Origin: Gammaproteobacteria bacterium
GTDB taxonomy: Bacteria; Pseudomonadota; Gammaproteobacteria; Steroidobacterales; GCA-2729495
NCBI GenBank assembly: GCA_019454675.1
Contig: JACFNV010000003.1
Location: forward strand, 15,231-63,214
Reading direction: 5' to 3'
DNA: 47,984 nucleotides
The position numbers were made by a program, and so were the translations under genes. The notes under the pieces were generated by a model. That model saw only the letters and a list, made by a program, of their open reading frames with translations. It ran no database searches and was not told the origin of the DNA. Every line of letters begins with the position of its first letter. The first letter of the stretch is position 1. Below are positions 1 to 9,140 of this stretch, piece by piece.

Positions 1-577
1 AGGAATCAAGAAAACGGTTCGCATCCGTCCTCATTCCTAATTCAGCAGCAGCAGCCGAAAACCAGGCTTGGTGATCCAGAGTCGCATCAATTCTGTATTT
101 TCCGCCATTCGGATCAAATCGGTGCCATGCGCCAAGACCGGAATTGAAACGATGGTGACCATAGTATGTTTCTGCAAGCTCGCGAGCCTCCTGAATTCCC
201 AGGATCTCGGCTGCACGCATCAGCGCCTCAATGATCCAGGCACTTCCGATGACCCCGTTGCACCAATCATGGCCATGTTTCTGCCTAAGAACGAAGGCAC
301 CCCTCCGAAAATAGGGACACTCATCCGTTAGCCAGGAATACAACGCAACCGCTATCTCTGCAAAGCCACGAGATGGATCTAGACGATGGCCCACACAGAA
401 TGCCAACAGCCAGTGACAGGTATTCCTTACCGGGGACTCCAAGGCGAAATGAGGCCCGTTATGTCCTGCGGCTGCAAACGCTTTTTTGCCATCAACCCGG
501 ACAAGCTGCTCTCGGCCAAAATCAAGAAACTGCAGATAGTCTCGCGAGACATGCAAGAGAAATTCATTCTGGTCCAC
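1..577 (-). CDS. Partial polysaccharide-locus enzyme, (alpha/alpha)-barrel-like (C-terminus beyond the window)
   Basis: An open minus-strand frame runs without a stop from a GTG at 577 to the left edge, so only the N-terminal 192 residues are present. The GTG overlaps the end of the flippase gene by 14 bases, which suggests translational coupling; no ATG lies nearby upstream in frame, and an in-frame stop sits 12 bases before the GTG. The protein has no signal peptide. It contains helix-rich stretches and a conserved-looking patch HGHDWCNGVIGSAWIIEAL, followed by GAWHRFDPNGGKY and LDHQAWFSAAAAE. Such Trp/His/Asp-rich helical repeats resemble (alpha/alpha)-toroid enzymes (LanC-like, epimerase or unsaturated-glycoside hydrolase folds). 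The exact family was not recognised. Its place beside wzx/wzy suggests a role in sugar-polymer modification or degradation (inference). Confidence 0.7.
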   Translation of the reverse strand, partial: MDQNEFLLHVSRDYLQFLDFGREQLVRVDGKKAFAAAGHNGPHFALESPVRNTCHWLLAFCVGHRLDPSRGFAEIAVALYSWLTDECPYFRRGAFVLRQKHGHDWCNGVIGSAWIIEALMRAAEILGIQEARELAETYYGHHRFNSGLGAWHRFDPNGGKYRIDATLDHQAWFSAAAAELGMRTDANRFLDS

Positions 578-1865
578 GTGCGCTTTCCACTCTTACCAAT
601 CTTGTTCGTGCGGTGACCATCATAATTACCCCAAGATCAATCAGGGCAAACAGCATCCGGATACCAACGAAAATCCATAGCACCACCCTTACTTCTGCCA
701 ACCATCCGGCAACGCTCGTCCACCACAACACGCTCATCATCAGCAACTGACCGAGGTGCCAGCATAATCTGTACCGATTGAGATCCAGGAGAACAGCCGC
801 ATCCTCCACCGTGGCAAGTGCAAAAACAAATATTTCGCCAAACAGCAGAATGAATGCATATTCCCCAGCCAGCCTCCATGTCTCACCGAAAACCACAGTG
901 AAGATCGCTGGAGCTGAAAACGCCATCATCAAATACACGGGTACCGCAAATGCCAAGGCACGCTTCACGATCAGCCAATACAGATTAATTATTTTTGCGC
1001 GCTCTCGTTGCATCACGAACACGCCGGCCTGGTTTCTAAAGGCTGTGCATATCGCCTGCCCAATAACTCCAGATGGCGCGCCCACCACCCGCTCCACGAG
1101 TCCGAAATACCCTGCGGAAACCGGCCCGCCTACCGCCGTCACGATCACTGTTGGCAGCCTCCCATAGGCGGTTTTCACTGCATTGGAAACAGTCAACAGA
1201 AAGCCGACGCCAGCTTCACGCTGAAAAACCTCTTTCAGACTAGACCATCTGAGCCCAACAGGATTGCATAGATGCGTCAATCGCGATGACCATATCCAGA
1301 CAAGAGCCGTGATCAGCAATCCGGATGCCTGGGCCACCAAAAGACCATATTCACGGTATCCACGACCAAAAATAAGCGCAGGAGCGATAGCCACGGTTGC
1401 ATTGGTCACCGACTGCAATATGGCGCCTCTTGCCACCCTGGAAAAATGACCGACTCGCACCAACCATGCCCGCAAGGCCTGCGTCCAGCTAATGCCGGCA
1501 ACAGTCAGAAAAAAGAGCCCCCCCAAGCGGGTTGCCAGCAGTTCCCGTGGAACTGGAACAACGGAAACAGCCGCAAGGATCATGAACACTGCGGCAACCA
1601 GCACCGAAAATACGAAGCTCCATGCAAAAATTATCTGTACTAATTGCCTGGCTAAATCATCCGTTCCCTGCAAAATAACCCGGTGCTCCAGCTGCCATGT
1701 GGCCAGTACGGCAGACATCCAGGCAGCAGCCGAGAACAAGGCGAACACCCCAAACTCTGCTGGTGTATACACACGAAGCAAAAGCGGAAGAACGCCGAGG
1801 GAGATCAGTTGCGCGACGCCAGTCCCCCCGACAATAACAGCTGCCCGCCTGATCAGAATCTTCAT
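564..1865 (-). CDS. Wzx-type oligosaccharide flippase (MOP superfamily)
   Basis: The 433-residue protein is almost entirely hydrophobic, with about 12 predicted membrane helices. It starts MKILIRRAAVIVGGTGVAQL and continues with a LLLRVYTPAEFGVFALFSA segment, typical of the first two helices of Wzx/RfbX and other MOP flippases. Such proteins move undecaprenyl-linked repeat units across the inner membrane. The ATG at 1865 gives the usual family length. The gene is divergent from the Wzy-like polymerase and overlaps the next minus-strand gene at its 3' end. Codon use and base composition are clearly AT-richer than downstream of 4.2 kb, as is common for horizontally exchanged antigen loci. The substrate cannot be told from the sequence. 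Confidence 0.88.
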   Translation of the reverse strand: MKILIRRAAVIVGGTGVAQLISLGVLPLLLRVYTPAEFGVFALFSAAAWMSAVLATWQLEHRVILQGTDDLARQLVQIIFAWSFVFSVLVAAVFMILAAVSVVPVPRELLATRLGGLFFLTVAGISWTQALRAWLVRVGHFSRVARGAILQSVTNATVAIAPALIFGRGYREYGLLVAQASGLLITALVWIWSSRLTHLCNPVGLRWSSLKEVFQREAGVGFLLTVSNAVKTAYGRLPTVIVTAVGGPVSAGYFGLVERVVGAPSGVIGQAICTAFRNQAGVFVMQRERAKIINLYWLIVKRALAFAVPVYLMMAFSAPAIFTVVFGETWRLAGEYAFILLFGEIFVFALATVEDAAVLLDLNRYRLCWHLGQLLMMSVLWWTSVAGWLAEVRVVLWIFVGIRMLFALIDLGVIMMVTARTRLVRVESARGPE

Positions 1866-2017
1866 CGATACGTCCCAGAAGCACCTGACTCTATGCCTTC
1901 CGCTCGCGGCAGATAGCCGGTCCTGATCACTCTACACAACTGGTCTGGCATGAAAAATAACTTGCTGACACCACTGAGGCCGGCCGATATTATTCCTCAA
2001 CAGATCTACAGCTAACG

Positions 2018-3370
2018 GTGACAACACGAGGCTTGATTTTGCTGATTCACCGAGAAGAAGCCACCAAGTACCTGGTCGTCATCGGGTATTACGTGATCCT
2101 CTCTGGCGCCTATGCCTTGAGCGGAACACGGGGACTTTTCAATCTGGGCATGTACGCCTTCGATTTTGATTTCGAACGATGGCTGGTTGCCACCACGCTT
2201 GTTGTCCTAGTTGCATTTGCCCTGCCGTCTAGGGCCAGCCGGGTATCCGATTATTTCTTGTGGATGCACGCAGCTGTTCCGGTTGTTCCAACTCTGGTTT
2301 TTTTCTCTTTTTCGGGAGGGACCCCCGGATTTGCTGCGCTCGTCATGACGGCTTTCATGTTGATCCGGCTGTCTGCCTTGTTCCAGCCAAGCCCATTGAT
2401 TCCAGGAGCCATAGGCACATCACCGGAATGGCCCATGTGGATAGGAATCGGCGCCATGTATTTCTTTATAATCGCCGGCGGCGATTATTCATCAATCGAT
2501 TTTTCGCTTGACAAGATTTACGCCAACAGGGCACAGATCAGCGAATCACAGTCAGGCTACTTCGAATACCTACATACAAATCTCTCCAAAAGCCTGCTTC
2601 CGTTTCTCTTGATCCTCTACTACACGAAGCGTCGCTACTGGCTTTTGGGTGTAACCGTAATTTGCAGCCTGGGGGTGTTTCTGGTATCCCAGCATCGTGC
2701 CGCACTGTTCTTCCCGCTGCTCGCACTCTTGTGCTATCGCTCTACCGGATGGGCCGGTGCTGCGGGAGGCCGCGGCATCATGAACATGTTCTCAGCGGTG
2801 CTAATTGCAGGCATGGTCCTGATATGCATCGATGCCACGGTGCTGCTGGGAGATATCGCAATCCGCAGAACATTCATTGTCCCTGCAGCATTAAATTACG
2901 AATATTTCCGATTCTTTCAGGAACACCCATTTACATTATTTTCGGATTCGACACTGTCCTTTGGCCTTGTCCCCAGGGTATATCCAGATCAGGTGCCGTT
3001 TCTCATCGGTTACGAAATAGGTCTTCCCGGAGCGCATGCGAATGCCAGCTATCTGGGATCCGGCTTTCAGCAAGCCGGTCTGGCAGGTGTCCTGCTGTAT
3101 GTCCTGATTTTATCCATCATGCTGAAGTTCTTGGATGGCATAGGAAAACAAATCGGGAACAACTGTTTCGTTTTCGCAATTTGTGCCCCATCGCTTTTCT
3201 GGCTGATTGATTCATCCGATCTTCCGAGCGTCTTTCTTACCCATGGATTACTCCTTTCCATGGCGATTTTGTGGCTTTGGTCGCCTTACCTGCGACTTCA
3301 TCTGTCACGCCCAGAAAGCACCACCCATAAACCCATCACCAGCCCAAGCACACCGCCAGAAACCGCATAG
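2018..3370 (+). CDS. O-antigen/exopolysaccharide polymerase-like membrane protein (Wzy type)
   Basis: A 450-residue polytopic membrane protein with about 10-12 hydrophobic helices and an ISESQSGYFEYLHTNLSKSLLPFLLILYY-region loop, followed by a late segment FLVSQHRAALFFPLLALLCY. Architecture, length and position between wzx and wzz fit Wzy polymerases, which are too diverse in sequence for a firm family call. The start is GTG at 2018, with no convincing Shine-Dalgarno sequence, so a slightly later start is possible. The last 24 codons lie antisense to the 3' end of the Wzz-like gene. That tail (HLSRPESTTHKPITSPSTPPETA) is hydrophilic and low-complexity, as if the frame had been extended by loss of an earlier stop. 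Polymerisation in the periplasmic face of the inner membrane is inferred. Confidence 0.75.
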   Translation: MTTRGLILLIHREEATKYLVVIGYYVILSGAYALSGTRGLFNLGMYAFDFDFERWLVATTLVVLVAFALPSRASRVSDYFLWMHAAVPVVPTLVFFSFSGGTPGFAALVMTAFMLIRLSALFQPSPLIPGAIGTSPEWPMWIGIGAMYFFIIAGGDYSSIDFSLDKIYANRAQISESQSGYFEYLHTNLSKSLLPFLLILYYTKRRYWLLGVTVICSLGVFLVSQHRAALFFPLLALLCYRSTGWAGAAGGRGIMNMFSAVLIAGMVLICIDATVLLGDIAIRRTFIVPAALNYEYFRFFQEHPFTLFSDSTLSFGLVPRVYPDQVPFLIGYEIGLPGAHANASYLGSGFQQAGLAGVLLYVLILSIMLKFLDGIGKQIGNNCFVFAICAPSLFWLIDSSDLPSVFLTHGLLLSMAILWLWSPYLRLHLSRPESTTHKPITSPSTPPETA

Positions 3371-4143
3371 TAGGCACGCTTTGGTCGTGCAACATCTTTT
3401 ATATCTGGAGGTAATGCGGGGTCGACCACCCGGAAGGCAAACTCCTCCGTTACGGTGGCCAGCATGCGCCGGTTAATCTGGCTCTCCAGCAGCCTGCCAA
3501 GATTTGCCCTGGTTTCAACCTGCAGCGTTTTTGCGATCTCCGCCTCCAGATAGCTGATTGAGGCATCGGCATCCGCGATTGCTCTTCGGCGCATTTCGTC
3601 ATTGAGTCGGGCAACGAGACCATTGGCAAGTATTGCCGCCCGGGTCGGATCAACCCACTCGATAGTCAAATTGATCAGCCCCGTCTTTTTGTCTGGGATG
3701 ATCTTTCTGACCTTCTGATTAAATTTGGCATAGGCCTGTGCCAGAGTAGGCGGTGACCCTGCATCATCCTTCCATCTTGAGTGTTCACTGTCCCACCGCT
3801 TGCTGAACAATTCAGGCAGGAGATTGCTGTCATGTATAAATTTTTCAGAAAAGCTCCGAGACTGCATGACCGCAAGCGCTTCCTCGGTTGCCGGGGCAGC
3901 CCCCCCCCCGGCAAACCCCGCTATCCCGGACAACACTCCCAACGCAGGCATCAACGGGTTGTTAAGGCGTCCCTCGCCGTCGGCGGCAATCAATACAGCC
4001 GTAGCACGATAAACCGATGGTTGCAGCAGTGAGGCGGCATAGAACAGCCCGCCAAACAGCAAAATGGAGCCTGCTATCCAATGCAGTTTCCGTAACAGCT
4101 TCCGCAGTAAATCGTCGATGCTGATGACATCATCATCGGTCAT
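3298..4143 (-). CDS. Wzz-like chain-length determinant protein
   Basis: The 281-residue product from the ATG at 4143 has the Wzz layout: a short cytoplasmic N-terminus (MTDDDVISIDDLLRKLLRKL), a first membrane helix at about residues 21-42, a periplasmic helical domain of about 200 residues, and a C-terminal Pro/Gly helix (PKRAYYAVSGGVLGLVMGL) at about 254-275. A further in-frame TTG at 4170 would add nine residues; the ATG is preferred because MTDD begins the conserved part. There is no kinase domain, so it is the proteobacterial Wzz rather than a Wzc tyrosine kinase. It lies 67 bases downstream of the wza-type gene on the same strand and probably shares its transcript. Expected role: setting polymer length together with Wzy. 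Confidence 0.87.
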   Translation of the reverse strand: MTDDDVISIDDLLRKLLRKLHWIAGSILLFGGLFYAASLLQPSVYRATAVLIAADGEGRLNNPLMPALGVLSGIAGFAGGGAAPATEEALAVMQSRSFSEKFIHDSNLLPELFSKRWDSEHSRWKDDAGSPPTLAQAYAKFNQKVRKIIPDKKTGLINLTIEWVDPTRAAILANGLVARLNDEMRRRAIADADASISYLEAEIAKTLQVETRANLGRLLESQINRRMLATVTEEFAFRVVDPALPPDIKDVARPKRAYYAVSGGVLGLVMGLWVVLSGRDR

Positions 4144-4210
4144 AGGACAGATCCCGGTGCCGCTTCGCAAAACATGCTTTTGTCATGCAATCTGCAAAGC
4201 AGGCAGCTTT

Positions 4211-6919
4211 TCAGAACGAGTTCACCGCCGCCACCGCGACGGCCAGGTTGTAGATGATGCTGGTAACCGAGGTCCACAGCGGCAGCGGTGGCAGGCGCTC
4301 GGCATCCACCGGGACGACGATGGTGTCGCCGGGCTGGATGCTCGTCCTGCCACTCGGCAGCCAGCGGCTGGTGGAGGCTGCCGCCACCTGGCCATTGGCA
4401 CGCACCACGTAGATGCGGCGCTTGTCGGCCTTCTGCGTGAGGCCGCCGCTCAGGTCGATGTAATCATCCCGCGTGAGGCCCGCCTGGTAGAGCTGCGAGG
4501 TGCCGCTCTGCACTTCTCCCATCACGGTAACCTCCTGGATGCGCCGCGGGATGCGCAGCCGGTCGGCATCGCGCAGCACGATGTCGTCGGCCGATCTGGC
4601 GGACTCGCGCAGCAGTGAAGGCAGGTCGATGGCCAGGCGCCCGACGGGTTTCGTGCGGCGCAGTTCGGCCAGCAGCGATTGGCCCGCCGCCAATGAATCG
4701 ACTCCGGCGGCATCCTTGCCGGCCTGTGCAGACTGTACCGCAAGCAGCGCAAGATCGCGCTCCAGCCGCTCGGCCAGCGAAGAGATCTGCTGTGCCTCGC
4801 GCTCCTTGAGCGCCTCGCGCGTGAACACCGCGCCCGCGGGGAAGGCCTGGTCGGTCAAGCCGCCCGCGCGTGCGATGAGCGTGGTCAGGGTCTCCCCGCG
4901 ACGGATGGGGTAGCGGCCGGGGAAGCGCACCTCGCCCTCCAGCGAGACGAACTCCTGATCGTCCCACTGCGGCGTGCGCTTCACGGTAAGAATGTCGAAA
5001 GCCTGCAGCGGCAGGTCCGCCTGCGGATCACCCCTGAGGGCAGCGGCGATGTCGAAACTGACGACGCTGGCCTTGCGCGACTGCCCGCCGACCACCTCGT
5101 AGCGTGCCAGCTCGGCCTCGCCGCCGAAGGCGGCTTCCGAGAGGCTCGCGCCGGCCCGCACCAGGTCGGCCACCGTCATGCCGGGTTCCAGGGGATACTC
5201 GCCCGGCATGCGCACGCTGCCGCCGATGGTGACCATGCCGGCGGGCGCCTCGAGCGTGCTCTGCCGCTGCAGCTCATCGAGCAGCGGGCGCAGCAGCGGC
5301 TCGCGGCTGCCGCCCAGGTCGAAGACGAGGATGCGGTCGCGCGGCGCGAGCAGGAGGTCGTCTTCGCCACCGGGGTTGCGCAGCGCACGGCCGAGGCTCG
5401 CCGAATGTACCTCGATGCGCCGGTCCGGCGCCAGCTCGCGGCGCACCAGCACGTAGTCGGCATCTGCATTGGGCTTGAGGGCCTCGATGCTGCCCAGCAC
5501 CTGCGTCAGGCGCAGCCCCCGGCGGTACTGGTGCGCACCCGGCTGGTGAACGTGCCCCGCCACCAGCACGCTGTCGTTGAGCACATCGCGCACCACCGGG
5601 ATGTGCAGCACATCGCCGTTGCGCAGGCGGGTCGCCCTGCCTTCGGCGCTGCCGAGATCCACGTTGAGGACGATGCGCCCGCGGGCCGGGTCGATGCGCT
5701 CGATGGTGGCGCTGGCGGGCGAGGCGGCCTCCGTCAGGCCACCGCCCAGCTCGACCAGCGCGCCTGCTGTTGCCGCCCCGGCGAACTCGTAGCGTGCCGG
5801 CCGGCGCACCTCGCCGGTGATGCCGGCCGAATCGCCGATCGGCGGCACGAAGACGACATCGCCGGATTGCAGGCGCAGGTCGCCGGACGAATCCCCGCGC
5901 AGCAGCAGGTCGTAGAGATCAAGCGTGCCTGCAGTACGCCCGCCACGCAGCACCCGCACGCGGCGCAGCGAGCCGATGGGCTTGACGCCACCGGCCGCCA
6001 TGAGCGCATTGCTGGCGGTGGAAAGGCCACCCACGGTATAGGCACCGGGCTTCTCGGCATCGCCCGTGATCATCACCTGCAGCGAGCGCAGGCTCCCCAT
6101 GCCGACCGAAACCCTGGTGCCGATCATCTGCTCGGCAACGCTGGTCTCGATGGCCTCCTGCATCTCGGCAAAGCGCATGCCGGCAACCGCCATGGGACCG
6201 ATCTCGGGCAGGCGGATGCGGCCATCGCGGGCGACGGTGAGCGTATACAGGCCCTTGACGTTGCCGAGGAACTGCAGCTCGAGCGCATCGCCGGGGCCAA
6301 TGGTGTAGTCCGGCGGCACCGGCACATCGCTCACCTGCGCGAAGGTGCTGGGTACGTTGCGGAAGATGTCGTAGCCGAAGGGCTTGAGTGCATCGGTGCC
6401 GAGCGGCGTGGGCTTGAGGAGCACGAGCCCGACATCGACCGCCCTGAATGCCGGCTCGTTCTGCAGGCGGGTCGTGGCTTCTTCGGCGTTCAGCCCGGCC
6501 AGCGGAATCGGCTCCGGCAGACCGGGAATGCGGATGCGCCCGTCACGCTCGAGCCGGTAGGGATTGGCGGCCAGTGCGCGCGCCACCAGCTCGTCGGTGC
6601 GTGCGCGCAGCTCCGGGCTGATGGCGGAATTTGCATCCATGCCAGCCGTCGCCAGCGTCAGCAGCACCGTATCGCCCGGTGCCGCCAGGGTGGCGTCGAT
6701 CGGCTCGGCGGCCCTTGGCTGGCTGGCAGCCGGCATCACCAGCGGCTGGTCGGCCTGGCCCTGCTGGCGGTACTGCCCGAGCAACGCACGTTGCTGCTCG
6801 GCCGGCAGCTGGCCGAGCAGTTGCAGTTGCTCTGGAGTGGGTACCTGTGCCGGGGCATGCGATGACAGCAAGAACAACAGCGCGGTAATGACCGCCAGCG
6901 CACCCATTCCCGACTTCAC
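4211..6919 (-). CDS. Long polysaccharide export protein with multiple SLBB domains (Wza type)
   Basis: The 902-residue protein begins with a signal peptide (hydrophobic residues 6-20, likely cleavage near APA at 24), without a clear lipobox Cys. The Poly_export domain starts around residue 204 (DYTIGPGDALELQFLG). Several SLBB repeats follow, each with a G-x-V-x-x-P-G-x-Y-like core: ITGDAEKPGAYTV, ITGEVRRPARYEF, VAGHVHQPGAHQYR, IGGSVRMPGEYPL, LEGEVRFPGRYPI. The C-terminus ends in an amphipathic helix that could cross the outer membrane, as in E. coli Wza. It is more than twice the length of Wza (about 380 residues) and resembles the extended SLBB exporters of exopolysaccharide systems. The start is GTG at 6919, preceded by a GGGGG-rich Shine-Dalgarno. 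Confidence 0.9.
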   Translation of the reverse strand: MKSGMGALAVITALLFLLSSHAPAQVPTPEQLQLLGQLPAEQQRALLGQYRQQGQADQPLVMPAASQPRAAEPIDATLAAPGDTVLLTLATAGMDANSAISPELRARTDELVARALAANPYRLERDGRIRIPGLPEPIPLAGLNAEEATTRLQNEPAFRAVDVGLVLLKPTPLGTDALKPFGYDIFRNVPSTFAQVSDVPVPPDYTIGPGDALELQFLGNVKGLYTLTVARDGRIRLPEIGPMAVAGMRFAEMQEAIETSVAEQMIGTRVSVGMGSLRSLQVMITGDAEKPGAYTVGGLSTASNALMAAGGVKPIGSLRRVRVLRGGRTAGTLDLYDLLLRGDSSGDLRLQSGDVVFVPPIGDSAGITGEVRRPARYEFAGAATAGALVELGGGLTEAASPASATIERIDPARGRIVLNVDLGSAEGRATRLRNGDVLHIPVVRDVLNDSVLVAGHVHQPGAHQYRRGLRLTQVLGSIEALKPNADADYVLVRRELAPDRRIEVHSASLGRALRNPGGEDDLLLAPRDRILVFDLGGSREPLLRPLLDELQRQSTLEAPAGMVTIGGSVRMPGEYPLEPGMTVADLVRAGASLSEAAFGGEAELARYEVVGGQSRKASVVSFDIAAALRGDPQADLPLQAFDILTVKRTPQWDDQEFVSLEGEVRFPGRYPIRRGETLTTLIARAGGLTDQAFPAGAVFTREALKEREAQQISSLAERLERDLALLAVQSAQAGKDAAGVDSLAAGQSLLAELRRTKPVGRLAIDLPSLLRESARSADDIVLRDADRLRIPRRIQEVTVMGEVQSGTSQLYQAGLTRDDYIDLSGGLTQKADKRRIYVVRANGQVAAASTSRWLPSGRTSIQPGDTIVVPVDAERLPPLPLWTSVTSIIYNLAVAVAAVNSF

Positions 6920-7070
6920 GTCGCACCCCCACTGTGATCGCCGGTCGGGATCATGGACCGGTCACGCAACTGCCAAATGCCCCGGCAAAACCCGATGAAG
7001 CCAGCGGACACACCCCGGGCAGGATGGTAAACACTGCATCACCGGGTCGCAATGCAAGCGGCCAGCGACG

Positions 7071-9140
7071 CTACTGCCACTGCGACCAGTCCTGGCGGTT
7101 CTCGGCGACATGGAAGAGCGCAGCCACGACGCGGCGGTCGAACTGGCTGCCGGCACCGCGCATCAGCTCGTCCAGCGCACCCTGCACCGAGAGGCCCTGG
7201 CGCCATGCACGCGGGCTGAGCAGGGCCACGAAGGCATTGGCCACGGCCAGCACCTGGCCGGCCAGCGTGATGCGCGAGGCGGGCAGGCCGTGCGGATAGC
7301 CACGGCCGTCGGGCCGCTCGTGCTTCTGCGCGATGATGTCCACCACCGGGCCATCGAACTGCAGGCCGTGCAGCAGCTCGAGCCCGTAGCCGACGTGCTT
7401 CTGGAGCGTTGCCTGCTCCTCGGCGCTCAACGGCCCGGGCTTGGTCAGCAGATCCACCGGGATCATCACCTTGCCGATGTTGGCAAGGCTCGCCGCGAGC
7501 GTAAGCGTGGCGCGCTCCCGGTCGCTGAAGTCGAGCTCGCGCGCCAGCGCATCGGCCACCTCGGTCATGCGCTGCGCGTGGTGGGCCGAATAGGGATCGT
7601 GGCGGTCGACCACGCCGACGAGGGTCAGCACCAGCCGGCGCAGCATGTCGGTGTTGCGCTGGTTGGCCTGCTGGATGGCGGAGACATCGCTCAGCACCAG
7701 CAGCACCAGGTCGCGCTCCTCGCCGATGCGGTGCACCGGGATGAAGCTGGCGCGGAACATCCTCTCCGTCTCGCCCTCCGCATCCGGCCAGGCCAGCAGC
7801 TGCTGCACGCTGCCGCCCTGGTCGCGCACCTGCGCCAGCCCGGCGTGGATGCCGGGCTGCACCGCCTGGGGCAGCACGCCGCTGACCAGCCCGCCCTGCA
7901 TGGTGCTGATGGTGGTGCCGGCGGCGGCCGCCGCCGCCTGGTTGGTGAACACCACCCGGTTGTCGGCTGCCACCAGGATCACCGGCACGTCGAGGCTGTC
8001 GCTGATGGTGTGCAGCAGCTCGGTCTGCTGCTGGAGATGGTCGGCCTTGCTGCCGAGCTCGGCGGCCAGGTGGCGCGCGCGCACCCCGCTGCCATGGCGC
8101 CAGGCCGCCACTGCCACCGCGGCCACCGACAGCAGCAGCAGCGACAGCGCCATCAGCAGGAAGCGGCGCCGCTCATCGGCAAGGCTCAGCGCCTGGGCCG
8201 CATCGACCTGCTGCACCAGCACCCAGCCCTGCCCGCTGATCGGGCGGCTGACCTGCAGCACCTTCTCGCCGCGGTAGTTGGGCAGCGCGACGAAGCGCCC
8301 GGGCGCGGCAACCGCCGCGACCTCGGCAAGCTCGCCGCGCCCGGCGGGCAGCGCGCGCCGCAACGGCTTCGAGCCATCGTGGGTGGGCGACAGCAGGACC
8401 ACCTCCTCGCCGCGCCTCTCGAGCAGGATGGACTCGCTCTCCTCGGAAAAGTCGGGGCCACGGGCCAGCAGCGGATAGAGGTCGGCGGCAGCCGAGCGGA
8501 TGGCAAGCAGCACGCCCAGCGGGCGCGCGGCATCGCCACCGGCGCCCGAGACGGTGGCGATCGGCAGGGCCTCCACCAGCACCGGTTCGTCGCCGGCCCC
8601 GTTCATCAGCTGCACGATGCGGGCAATCTGCCCGTCAAGCAGCGGGCGCAGCACCTCCGCGTAGGTCGATGTCAGGTCGAAGAGCCCCGGGGTGGCCACC
8701 ACCGGGCGCAGCTGCGCATCCAGTATCGCCAGCCCGGTGCTGCGCGGCTGGGGCAGGTTGGCGGGAATCCGCGCTCCACTGTCCGCCTCGTAGCCCCAGC
8801 GGGCGGCGGCCGCCAGCAGCAGGTTGCGCAGGTAACCCTGCGATTCCGGCTCCGCATCGGTGGCATCCCCCGCCGCCGGCCGATGATTGGCTGCCTGCCA
8901 CAGGTAGAAGCGCAGGGAAGCGTTGGCCGCCAGCTCCTCGAGGTTGCGGTGGTCGGCCGTCAGCAGGCGCGCCACCGCATCCGCCTTGGTGCCCGCCACC
9001 AGGCCGAGGCGGGTCTCCCATTGCAGGAGGTCGCGCTCCTTCTCGGCGCCGATGTAGCCGTTGATGAGCAGCGCCCCGACCACCATCAGCAGCAGCAGCA
9101 GCCCGGCAGCGGCGGCGACCGAGGCGCGCAACCGGTTCAT
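7071..9140 (-). CDS. Membrane sensor with periplasmic domain, PAS and degenerate HD-GYP domain
   Basis: The 689-residue protein has a first membrane helix at about 9-29, a periplasmic domain of about 295 residues, a second helix at about 327-347, a PAS-like domain (about 374-490) and an HD-GYP domain (about 505-689). HD-GYP proteins normally hydrolyse cyclic di-GMP using the His-Asp pair. Here that pair is replaced by Ala553-Asn554 (SLANIGKVMIP), the HHE motif reads KHE (606-608), and the later VAD aspartate is Asn635. The GYP signature itself is kept (RPDGRGYP, 609-616). Loss of several metal ligands argues for a binding or signalling role rather than catalysis (inference). The ATG at 9140 overlaps the stop of the LapG-like protease gene by four bases, so the two are co-translated. 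Confidence 0.88.
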   Translation of the reverse strand: MNRLRASVAAAAGLLLLLMVVGALLINGYIGAEKERDLLQWETRLGLVAGTKADAVARLLTADHRNLEELAANASLRFYLWQAANHRPAAGDATDAEPESQGYLRNLLLAAAARWGYEADSGARIPANLPQPRSTGLAILDAQLRPVVATPGLFDLTSTYAEVLRPLLDGQIARIVQLMNGAGDEPVLVEALPIATVSGAGGDAARPLGVLLAIRSAAADLYPLLARGPDFSEESESILLERRGEEVVLLSPTHDGSKPLRRALPAGRGELAEVAAVAAPGRFVALPNYRGEKVLQVSRPISGQGWVLVQQVDAAQALSLADERRRFLLMALSLLLLSVAAVAVAAWRHGSGVRARHLAAELGSKADHLQQQTELLHTISDSLDVPVILVAADNRVVFTNQAAAAAAGTTISTMQGGLVSGVLPQAVQPGIHAGLAQVRDQGGSVQQLLAWPDAEGETERMFRASFIPVHRIGEERDLVLLVLSDVSAIQQANQRNTDMLRRLVLTLVGVVDRHDPYSAHHAQRMTEVADALARELDFSDRERATLTLAASLANIGKVMIPVDLLTKPGPLSAEEQATLQKHVGYGLELLHGLQFDGPVVDIIAQKHERPDGRGYPHGLPASRITLAGQVLAVANAFVALLSPRAWRQGLSVQGALDELMRGAGSQFDRRVVAALFHVAENRQDWSQWQ

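Noticed and set aside
68-750. Small plus-strand frames at the left edge
   Set aside because: They are antisense to the truncated enzyme and the flippase, whose minus-strand frames give coherent protein sequence.
5405-6865. A 486-codon plus-strand frame
   Set aside because: Antisense shadow of the SLBB exporter; no recognisable domain or ribosome site.
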